Source of the DNA: Haemonchus contortus
Taxonomy: Eukaryota > Nematoda > Chromadorea > Rhabditida > Trichostrongylidae
Reading direction: 5' to 3'
NCBI GenBank assembly: GCA_000469685.2
Contig: LS997565.1
Coordinates: forward strand, 40,635,166 to 40,699,165
Length of the DNA stretch: 64,000 nt
Positions 48,601 to 60,500 of this stretch are shown piece by piece (the stretch's first letter is position 1; every line of letters begins with the position of its first letter). The position numbers were made by a program, and so were the translations under genes. The notes under the pieces were generated by a model, which searched no databases, was not told the origin of the DNA, and saw only the letters and a list, made by a program, of their open reading frames with translations.

Positions 48601-51474
48601 TGTAAAATGCATACATCGGTGATGATAACTTCCTAAAAAAGTGTGGCATCGAGCAGGTGATCTTGAAGGATTAGGGGGATTGAGAGGTCGATATGGGAAT
48701 CGTAGAAAGGACTAATCCCGGTTCGAGAAAAGGTCGACTGAGTCGGTTTGTCCTTCTCCGACCCCGTTTTCGAGATGAGTACCTTTGTTGGATTTGATTA
48801 ATACATAGCTGTAGAAAAGCGATCCCGAACTTCAATATCCCAAAAAGTTTAAGTTCATTTTGATAGAAAAAGGGATAGAAACAATCTATGTACATGTAAT
48901 GGTAGATGAAATAAGAAAACAAATGATAAAAGACTAGGAAACGGGTATCCGTAAAAACGTGTGGAATCGGCAGGCAAAACCTCTAAAATAGGAAGTGAGC
49001 AAACAATACGATTCTGTCAAATTTTATTGCAAAGAACTTGGAACTTTTCGATATTAGGTGCTTCCCATAATTTTTTTCTGCTCTCCAGTTCCTTATCTTT
49101 TAGCTTTTATGAAAGGAATGATGTAGAGTTTGCTGTCATTCAATTCTCCACGAGGCTTCGCTGATTCAACTGTGTACACAGTCGACGGCTTTATGTTATG
49201 CTGTCATCATACAGACATGCTGCTGAAATTCGTAACATTCCTGTACTCTGTTGAAGGCGAAGCTGGAGAAAGTGCAAGGAGCTTCGCCTGGAAATGTTGG
49301 CCTTTGTTCCTATGTACCTGCTGTTTTACTTGCCAGTGAATTTCTGTAATTTTTCTATTTCTTTGAATTCTCTTACCTTTGCCAGCGAGTTTCGTTTGAG
49401 CCTAATTTGCAGCTATTCTGAATCTATCCGATTTCTGACCTTTCCGCGGTGACACCTCAGTAGGAGATTCGACTTGGCGCGTCGATCTAGGCTCAAGATA
49501 GCAGATGGATCCTCTGTGAATATGAAATAATTTTTCGAGATTGGGGCCGTCTATGCGATAAGGAAGCTAGCTCAAATATTGTAGCATCTGTAGGATCCTG
49601 TGGGCTTACTAAGTATTATTAAGAGGTCATAATATTCAATGGCAGCTAGATTAAATGAGAAAGTTTCATGAGTAAAGAGGGTTTGGGTTAATTTTTTCCC
49701 TTTCAAGGAAGAGAGCTCATCAACTGGACGAATTTGGTTGGAGGACAGCTCCAGACTTATATCTCGTTATGAATATTTGAAGACATTTTCTGCCATACTG
49801 ATGTCTAGAAAGGGCATCACGAACGACACAGGTTTTTTCGAACTCATCGATTATGCATTTTTCCCGATTCCTTGCAAACTCATCCATCAGTCCATGCCTA
49901 TCCGTCCGAGCGACCCCATTATAGCGGATGCTTGAAAGCATTCCTGAAAAGTTTTATCCTTTTTGGAGCTCCTTGTAACCGAATATTTCACTTTTTTGAA
50001 CAATCTTGGAGCTATGTTTAAACGAATCATACCTTTTCTCGTAATTTTCGTTCTCATTCCACCCACTCATTAAGAATGAGCGCTGTAGTGTCTGCTTTAG
50101 TGCAAAAACCTCTCTCTGGAACACATTTCCTGACCCTAACCTGACACTCTCCCCCTCACGACATTCCTGGTGCTCATACTGCTCAGAAAAAATTTTCGTT
50201 CTAGCGAAGGGGAGGGGTTTACACATGTATTAGGGGGGATTCGATCTATTGAGCAGTTTGAACGGCTGGAGACGCTTTTTGGACTTTTCCTTTTGGGTTG
50301 GTCGAGCAGGACTCATTGAATTAGTCATTAGATTAAGCCTTTACGTTAAGAATTTTTCGTTGGCTGCATGTGATCTGAACTCTCATAGATAATAGCTCAC
50401 AATAGAAAATCTTCGAGTTCCACCGGCTGATCGATCAGAGCCGCTCCTGTCTTCAATACAACCCCATCCTCTTGAAGTAAGCGAGATCGACCTTTGGCTA
50501 CAGCTGGTTCTTTTGTACTAGCCTATTTTGGAACGTTTATCGATTTTTCATATTTGGAATCGATTTTTGTGCTGATGTGCTGATTTTTCACCTGAGAGCA
50601 GTTTTACTGGAATTAAGTACCTAGTTGGATAGCAGTCTTGGTGGAATCACGTGCCTAAGGAGCTGACCTCGGAAAGGCCCCATTGCATATAAACATGTTC
50701 TTTCTCTTTCGACTTTGAATTGTATTTTTGACTTTTGATTTTCGGGGAATGTGATTTTAACCATAGCAGCATAACCTCCTTTCTGAAGCTAATATGTGCA
50801 TTTATGGTCTGGCTGTATTCACCAAACTGGGTATCTGCTTAGTGCCCAATTTTTCTCGCAGGAAGAAGTCAAATAGCTGTTACGTGTGATTCCATTATTG
50901 CATACTTAACTTTTTTTGGTTCCACGGCAAACTTGGGGTCACGTCCATTTGTTATCTGGTATTCATTGTCTATGGGCATTTCTGGGCTCTCATGCATCTC
51001 CAAGGAGAAGGCAATAATAGCATTCATTCCATTACATTGGTATAGGCTCAGCAGAGTTTTTTTCCTGCAGTGTATTCCCATTCTGCTTTGCATCTCCGGG
51101 AGACAAAGAATTATTGCCCCCCAATCCCGAAAAAGGAATAGGCTGCATGGATAGGCTGCATGATTTCCCAACGGTCTACTTCATGTACGAAGACGTCTAT
51201 CTTAGCTCACAGTTCTGGGCGATCGAACCTCAGCAATTCCATTTTCTTGTCCATTTCCATCATAGGTTCGCCCCTGTCAGCACAGTTGTTGGCACAAGGC
51301 CAACTGGTTGACCGACACGATCCAAACTTGCTTTACGATTTTGAACGAACTTGATCGCGTGGCTCACTCCAGCAATTACTCGCAATTAGCCATTGGATCG
51401 ACTTTTTCGGCTAGCCGAGTAATACCGCAACTCCACTGAGCTGGAACTATTGCTCAGCTGCGGTTAGCTAGCGT
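45603..51474. other. 5.9-kb gene-poor stretch
   Basis: Many frames under 100 codons lie on both strands; none has a recognisable domain. It may hold the promoter, 5' UTR or signal-peptide exon of the exchanger gene that follows, but no such exon could be identified. No inverted-repeat elements with clear ends were seen. Confidence 0.4.
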
Positions 51475-51570
51475 TTGAAGTTTTTGTTGGCATCGAACTC
51501 CTACTGTAACCGTCTTCCGTTCCCACAACATCCACTACAAGCGCACAGTATAAAATCTTTGTTTCAAGGG

Positions 51571-54500
51571 ATGTTGAACCAATCGTTAACCTGCAAAGAT
51601 GGCCTTCTCATACCGGCACTATCAGTCACCCCTGGACATGCTGCCTTCTACCTCATTGGCTTACTCTACAGCTTTTTGGGTATTTCTATAGCTGCCGATG
51701 TTTTTATGTGTTCTATTGAACACATTACAAGTGCAACCAGGTGAGCAGTTCAGTCAGTTCTCTTTGAGTTACCGAAAAAGAGTACACGAGAAACTTCAGA
51801 GAGATATCACCTTTTACTCAGTTTCAGTAATTTTCGGTTTTTTTTTGATGAGAACTTGTTCAGAAAGGTGAAGAAAACTCGTGATAAGGGCGTTTTGATG
51901 GTTGGTAATATGCCAGACGAAGACGAGTATGAAGAAGTCAAAATCTGGAATCCAACTGTGGCAAATCTTACCTTGATGGTAAGTAATGATACTTTGTTGT
52001 ATGACATGTATTACTTGAATTTCAGTGAGAACTGCAACAGATCCGGGGCTAAGATTAAATAATTATAGGGGAGATAGGAAGTTCCTGCGGCTGTGGTTTA
52101 TCGCGGATGGAAGGGGGTTGATTAGATATTAAGTTCGGTAGCATTCTGTAATTTTAACTTCTAAAGATGTGCCGATTTTATTTTATGAACTGAAAACAAA
52201 TTTCAAAACACCGTTTCACTTAACACTATTGCTCGATAAGGTTTTGGTGATTCATTGATTAATTTGGACGACGCGCCGCAACCGCTCGCGGACATGCTTC
52301 AGCGCCACCCGGTCTTATAGAAGTTCATAGTTCGATGCCGATAGAAACGATGCCGGAACTTCTTTTTTCATTTTTTTTTTGAATTCAGCTTTACTTTTGT
52401 TCGATACCGAGGTCTCGTTAGATTTGTGAAAACTCACTCGCATTATATACCATTTATTTTATTCGGATTTTTCTGTGTGGCACTTCTGAATGCGTGACTT
52501 ATCGTATATCTTCAGGCTCTCGGTAGCAGCGCACCAGAAATTCTTCTATCCATCATCGAAATCGTCGGACATGGCTTCCATTCGGGAGAACTCGGACCTG
52601 GCACGATTGTTGGTGGGTTTTTTTTGCACATTCGATGGATTTTATCTGGGCGGTTTACCCTGTTGGCCACCATTGAACCTACTCACTTCTATATCTTCTG
52701 AAGTTCTCTGACTTGTCTCGTTTTTATTTTCAACAGAGTACATTCCCAACTGAATTATAACCATTTTTGAGGTTCGGCAGCGTTCAATTTGTTTTGTATT
52801 TCGGCGATTTGCGTAATGGCTGTAGCCTCTCCTAACGTGAAACGTATTCAAATGTTCAAAGTATTCATAGTTACGGCGTTTTTCGGCACTTTTGCCTACA
52901 TTTGGCTGTTGGTGGTCAGTTTCACCTCTTTCATGGCTACTTCGCTACCAGTATCTGATTCGGGTACAGATATCGTCTTCAGATTCTCATTTTCATATCA
53001 CCAGACGTGGTGGAAATTTGGGAAGCGGCCGTGACGTTGGTGTTCTTCATAGTGCTGGTCGTCGTTGCGTATTGTGCTGATGTTCAGGTACGGCTATACT
53101 AGATAACAGTTTAGGAGAAGACAACTGCCGGGAAGCTGAGCATAGGGAGGCCAGATATCAAAAGAGTCATTCCAATGAAGCATAGAATGGATATTGGGGA
53201 GGTCTTACTTCTAGCAAAATTCGACCTCGATCTTTTCAAGAAAACATTTATGGAGAAGGATGTGGAGGCGTTATTAGAAAAAAAGAAAAAAAATAGAGGT
53301 CCCATGACGTCTCACAATCAGTCTGAACCATGTCCTCATCCACCCATCAGGTAGTCTGCCCAGCTATTCTCTGGCCGCGCACAGATGAGAGCATGGTTTA
53401 GCTGACATGTGGGTAGAGAGCTGAGCGATAGAGTGAACTAGAAGTCCACTGGGAATCGTTGAAGCCAGAGGTATGAGTCTTACAGTTGCTCGAGCTAGTT
53501 GAAAGAGATTTGGGTGAAGAATGGAGTGAAAAGCAGACCAATTGCGGTTTATCTCTAATGACAGTTCATAGTATAATTGGAAATTGCTAATAATTGCTAA
53601 CAAATCGAGGGATGAGGCATCGGAATATGTTTTAAGGGTTATTTCGAAACTCAAGTTGTAAGGGCTATTTCAGATTTGGAACAAGGGCAAAAAGGTGAAT
53701 TTGGAAGACGAGCTTGAAATGGCCGATCAGAAGAAACCTATTGAAAATCTGGATACAAACATCAAACGCTACGCAAGCCAACTGAGCCTGCAACCCGATG
53801 GAACGGTTTGTCTTCCTTGTTATCGTTATTACGTGGTGGGCATTCTTGTGAATTAGGAATAGTTTTAGCCAGGTAGTCATCAATTTCAATGTGCAGTGAA
53901 GCTTGGGTGTTCATCATTCCCGTGGGGATGGGGTGAGCTAAGTGTCTGAACCTTCTTCTAAATGGTAGCATCTGCCTAATGGATACTTGTAGTATTAACC
54001 CATTCGTCGGGGTAGGCCTATATGAAGTTTCACCCATTTTTGACAACATCTGATTGTGCACCTCATGATAAGAGGTAGAGTTCTTTGATATTAGAAATAT
54101 GACCTGATTCGGACTTGTTCCCCTGACAATGTAGACGATAGTAACGCAACTTGTCAATGATCTATCATCACTAGTCATTAATTCTGTGGTTTTTACGAGA
54201 AAAATCGTATCCCAAATGATTTTGGTTCTATTTCAGAAACTCATTGGTGATCTTCCAACCCCACCGAAAGAATTCCTTCGATCCTTGTCCAGGGATATAG
54301 CACGAACGTATCCATCGCTAACTATGGACGATCACGCGAAAATCCTCGCTTATAGGCTGCATAAGAGTACGGTAGGTAGAGTACGGTATCACCACCAAAA
54401 ACATCTTTTCTCCTTCAGAAAATCTGTTTCTTTAGCCAAAAGATCGTCTATTTTACCGAATTCGAGCGGCAAGAATTCTCAGCTCTGGCCTGAAGAAAAG

Positions 54501-57500
54501 TGAGATCGAACGGGAAGTCGAGCAGGAACTGCTAAAGTTTGGCGGTCTTACCATGCCTGACGAAAGGAGTAAGTTAAGCAGGATTCGATAAGGTATTGGG
54601 GACTGTCACATCTGAAGCTTCGATCTTCTAGAAAAACCTACTGTGGAATTCGCTGCAAGAGTCTATGCTATCGATCCAAGTGACAAGAAAGTCACCCTTA
54701 CGGTATTCTTTTATTAATGCCATTCATTTCTTCGGTTGTTTACTAATTTACTTAGTTATTCGTTGCTACCATCAAGCAATGCTCATTTTAGGCATTTTGA
54801 AGACAACTATCTAAAAAAATAGCAACCTTAAAATTTTAACGTGAGAAATATTCAAAGAAAATCGAAAAATGGTTATTTCTGAGCTCCTGACCGTTTTTCT
54901 GTGATCATGCTTGAATATAGGACCCTTAATGGAAGAAAACGAGTCCTCTGACGACATCCCGGAGGGTTTGAGATCGAGAGCTAGAAAAGAAAGCTCATGA
55001 GGAACCAGTGAGCTGAGACATGACCACAGTTGGCTGTCCACGGCCTCTGGTAGGAGCTCTATTTGGAGCGTTAACGGCCCCCTTGCCAGAAGTCGTTTTA
55101 ACTTGGACCCTAATACTTCCCCGATAGACCTCCTGGCAGTTCTCACTCACTACCAGAGCAAGTTTCGGCTTCGCTCTCCGTGGTCCCAAACTTACCCTTT
55201 CCCTCGTCTCCCCACACTTATCTTGGCCTATAGCCATCCCGTTTTTCAGATTGTTCGTCATGGTCCATATGATAAAGAAATTACCCTGAACTACTGTACA
55301 CAAAGCGGAGTAGCCAAAAAACATTTACATTTCCTACCAAAATCGGAGACGATCCGTATGACAGCACATGAGAAGACTCGAAATGTGACAGTCGATCTTG
55401 TCGAAGAAGCTGATTGGCGACCAAATCATGTTTTCTATGTCAATCTGAAGATCCAGGTATGACTGATGACACAAGGACTCAAACTATTTTTTTTTCTTAT
55501 AGGCTGTAAAGCATTCTTTTTATAGGATCAGGCAGAAAACGACAAGACAAAGCTCGGCTCGTGTGATGTAGCACGAGTACGATATCCGGACGATACGGCC
55601 TCTTTAATGGGTGGAGCAGCAGTGGAATTCGTGAAAGCGAACTATGTTAGTCACTATTCCAGCAGAAATGATGTTGGGCGGACCTTCGGTAGCGAGCGGC
55701 CGCGACGCGGTTCACAAATGAGTCTCGCCCTGCTGCCTGAGGAATTGTACGCCTCGATTGCGACTTGTTGCGGTGCCTACGTGACCGCGCCGTGACCGCC
55801 TCGTTCCTCGTCGGCCCGCCCCTCGCCTTTATCTCTTTATCCATATTTATTTCAAACTCATTCTCACAGTTCGTCTCAATGAATTTCAGGTAGCCAAGGA
55901 AAACTGCGGATGGACACGATTGTTCGTAACAAGGCGTGGCAAAAGACATAGTGGCGATAATGTCGTCATCTATGAGACAACGGACGTGACTGCACAAGCG
56001 AACCATGACTACACACCCGTGAAAAATGGACGACTCGTTTTCAAAGGGCAGGTGAGTTCTCAAGGACACACAATGTTGCAACCAACCCAATGTCTACAAG
56101 GCTGCAGCTTTATGGCCTCAATCAATCCCGTTTCTGGGATGCGCAACGCATTCGACTTTCATTCAGAATCGCAGTAACGTTTTGAATGTGTAGGAGGTGC
56201 GGTGTTTTCCGTGCTATGCTCTGTAGCTGTAGGATAATGAAAACATGTCAGTCAGCGGCTGAAAGTTTTCTGCAGGGGTCCTTCGGGCGTTTGTTTTCAT
56301 TTTTTTCATATTAATGATAGAATCCAGAACCAGAAGCAAATCTAGAGCTCTGATAAAGGTGAAGGAGTACCGATAGGTGCAATCCAACATAAGCCTTATC
56401 ATTCCTGAGGCTGCTAGTAACCAGTTTTCCGAGTCAAAATGTTCGTTTAGGAGTACGAGAAGTACATCGACATTGAGATCATAGACGACAAGCACGATGA
56501 AAAAGATGAAACATTCAACGTCGAGCTGATATCGGTCGAAGGAGAAGGCGGTGAGTTCGTTTTCCGTTGTAATATGCCATTTCAGGCTCAGGATTAGGCT
56601 GGATCAAATTCCATAACGATCAGAATCAAAGCTTTTCACTTCATCGGTGATTATTTTCAGAAGTAGCCATCGGCCGGAATCGTCGTACGGTGGTCACAAT
56701 CGTGTCTGATGATAACGCACTGATGAATCTCATCAATGTGCATAAGCTCACTAGCCATTACATGCGGAAACTTTCTACATACAAATCGTCGTGGATGGAT
56801 CAGGTAAGCCTTCGGCAATGGCCAGTGCGAGACCAACTAGATTTTCTTTTCTTCTGACTTCTGTTATTCGCACAAAAGAAATAAAATTCCTGTTTTTGGA
56901 CGTCCCTAAAGGCCAGTCTTACTGTCCACCGCTTATTTCCAGTTTGTCGTTGTCGTAAACAATTAAATAAGCAAGTAATGTATCGCATTGAAGATTCGCG
57001 AGGCAATGTCTGTGAATGCTGGTGACTCAGCTCATGCAACCTTCACGGAGTGTATGCTTCACGGTCTAGCATTCCCATGGAAAGTAAGTAGTTTTTCTTT
57101 TCTCGTCGTCTGGCCCTTCAATTTTTCCAACCGCTAGGCTACTTCTGCCTTTCTATTTCATCCACCTGAGAGACTGACCAGGGTTATGATTATGATTTAT
57201 TATCGGAAATCAGAGAAAATAACAGAAAGGCAAAAAAGAACACAAACGAGTCTCCGATAAGCAGTAGTCTTCACTAATGGGGAACAACAAAGGGATCTGC
57301 GTGAAGAGGGATTGGAATTCGGCTCGGAAGGGCAGTGGCCGCCAACACTGCAAGCTCGTACAGGGCGACATATGTAGAACTCCGGATACCGTCTTGCCAA
57401 CCTGCCGAAACCAAAACCAGCATCGCAGAAGTCGAGGGGATAGTGTTGTGCACAAAACGTGAAATCAACTAGTCATTTAAAAAAAAAGTAGAAATAAAGT

Positions 57501-60500
57501 AACACTTTTCTGAGTCAGACAAAGTTAATAACATAACAGCAAATTTGATCGCTTCTCTGCCTGATAAGTTATTGAGAATTTAGTTTCTTGCTCCTAAAAC
57601 CAACCTTGAGACACTAAAATATTCTTCACTTTCCTCCTAAATGAGCTGGGAGAGCTAGAGTAAACCACGGAGGGCGGTAACTCATTCCATAAACTAATTA
57701 TTCTTTGAGTGAAAGAATTCCGATATTCAGCAGTGAAAGTTTTTTCCCTTAATAGTTTATAGCTATGACCTCTAGTACGCCCGATGGTAGCTGATTTGCG
57801 GAAGAACGAATCGAAATCCAAATCCACCAGCCCAATGGAAATCTTGTAGACAAAATCGTAATCATACAACTTCCTTCTCATCTCTAAAGAATTTTCGTTC
57901 AGATAGCCCAATCTTTGTTTATAAGAGACGTGGAAAATGCCTTTCCTAGCAAAAATACGCTCGGTGAATTTGGCCTGAACACCCTCAATAAGATCTACCA
58001 TGTTACGCGTGGAGGGACTCCATACCATAGGGCAGTATTCCAATATAGGGCGTACATAAGTAGAAAAAAGCTTAAACAGAGTTTTAATATTTCTTGTAGC
58101 GAAAGCACGCAAAATAAAATTCGCCCTGCATTGGGCTGAGTTCACCACTTTATAAATGTAATCATTAAAACCTAACGAGCGGTTATAGACAATGCCCAGG
58201 TCTCTGAGTGTGTCAGGCTCCTTCAGTTCGACACCATCAATAAAGAATTTAGCAGTGGACTCATGAGAAGGTCCTAACCGCAGGACAACTGTTTTGTCCA
58301 GGGAAATGGTGAGTCCCCAGTTTTTGGCCCAACTTGATATGGCATCAAGGGCAACTTGTAGCAATAGAGGCTGGTCCATGCAGTAAACCTTTACATCATC
58401 CGCATACATTGAACAATGTATACCGGGAGGGAGAGCATCAGGCAAATCGTTAATGTACAGAACAAACATCAGGGGACCCAGGCATGAGCCTTGGGGAACA
58501 CCGCTGTCTGTACGGTACACGTAAGAGCATGAGCCATTGACAACGACCCTTTGACACTTATCAAAAAGGAACGATTCAAGAAACTTCAGAAGGGACCCAG
58601 TTATTCCAATCTGCTCTAGCTTAAGCATCAAGAAAGGGATAGAATCAAATGCTTTGGAAAAATCAATGTATGCGGCGAAGACAGATCTCTTTTTGTCCAC
58701 GGCGTTCTGCCATGAAGGAATCGCGGAAAGAAGTGCAGAAGAGGTAGATTTACTCGGGAGGAATCCATGCTGACAACGAGATAGAAGCTGGTTTGATATG
58801 AGAAAATCTCTTATCTTCTCACACACCATTCTTTCCATTATCTTACTGACTGAAGAGGTGAGACACACGGGCCTATAATTTCTAAAATCACTTTTACTCC
58901 CTCTCTTATGTATTGGCCTCACCAAGCCCAATCGCCAGATCGCGGGTACCGTTCCTTCCAGAAGTATTCTGTTGAAAAGATGCGTGAGGGCGGGTGCAAT
59001 ACCTTCTGCAGCTTTATTGAGAAAAATGTAAGGTAGACCATCAGGTGACGTGGAACACCGAAGAGGAAGCTTTTTCAGAGTACGAAAAACCTTTTCACTA
59101 TGGAGTTCCACCCAGTCTAGTGTTATTTGAGGTTTAGTCACATCGCACGGAGTAGGAATAGCGAGCTTCTTGTGAAACGTTTGGAAATATTCAGCAAAAA
59201 CATCAGCTTTCTCTTGGTCAAAGGAACAGACCGATCCAGAGGAGTTTGTGATGGTCCCTATAGAAGAATATTCCTTCAGTCTGGCGTTACAGTAACTCCA
59301 GAACCTTTTCACATTTTTAGAAGAAGCAATGTGTTCTTCATATTTGAGATTGAGTTTCGCTAATTTCTTTTTAAATAGGCGTGAGAGATAAAGGTAACGT
59401 GGGTTGTGTAAATGATTCCTATCTCTGGCTAATTGTCGAATTGGATCCTCCACAAGTTGCAAGTAGCGAGGAAGGCGAAAGGCTCGTTTTGTAACCTCTA
59501 AGACTGGAATAAATCTAGAAATAAGAGAGTGGCAAAAATTTGCGAAAACGAAGTAGCACTCATCAATGGTCTCAATAGAGTCAAAAATACGACGCCAATC
59601 TACTGCAAGAAGGTGAAGACATATAGTTCTATAGTCGCCTCTAGCAAAATCTATTCTCGGTTTCCTAGCGGCCTCAATTGTATTACCTGCTAATGAGAAA
59701 GCTACCATAGAATGATCGGAGGTAGAAAAAGGAGCCTGAACCGAAGGGGTAGTTATGAGGGAGGGATTATTCGTAAGAACCAAGTCTAGAGTATTACGAC
59801 CACGGGTAGGGTGCGAGACTGTTTGGCTAAAATTGTGGCCCTGAATGAAGCGATAAAAGAGTGAACTCTGCCTACCAGGACACCCATTGCCCAGGCCCTC
59901 AGACGACTGAAACCACGATATATCAAAAAAGTTAAAATCGCCAAGGATAATGAGAGGAGTCTGATTTTGACATAACTCTTCGAGATAAAGAATGAACTCT
60001 TCAAAACTATCGTTTTTGCATGAGGGGCTACGGTAACAGAGAACAATAATGCATTCAGTATTCTCGAAGGAAACTCTTACTGTAACGCACTGCAAGTAGA
60101 TAGAGAAATTAAGAGACGAAATGAGAGATGAGTTTATGTTTTCTCTGATGAGAGCAACCACCCCACCCCCAGGGATATCCTCACCTCTATCGCAGCGGTA
60201 CACGACATAGGGATGGCCAGCTGATAGAGTACCGTTGTTTATTTTATCAGGCTTGCACCATGTCTCCGTCACGAAGAGGGCAGATGGGCTGTGCGCCAAA
60301 AGGTAGTGGAGATCGGGGAGCTTGTTGTTTAAAGAGCGGGCATTAAATAGAAAACATTCACCGTGGGAAAAAACTGCAGGCCGATGAACTCGATCATGTT
60401 GTTCAGATTGAGGGGCCTGGCCCTATGGGGAGATGTTTGGAGACCTGGAAGTGCCGACGATGGATGCATCCATGGATCCTACCAAACTCCCTGATGAAGC

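Noticed and set aside
53114..53349. A long open frame between NCX exons 5 and 6 (KLSIGRPDIKRVIP..), considered as a cassette exon
   Set aside because: The only upstream acceptor would leave an intron of about 26 bp, and its end phase does not match the next exon. Exons 5 and 6 join perfectly in phase without it.
57915..58139. Plus-strand frames across the LINE
   Set aside because: They are antisense shadows of the reverse transcriptase frame.
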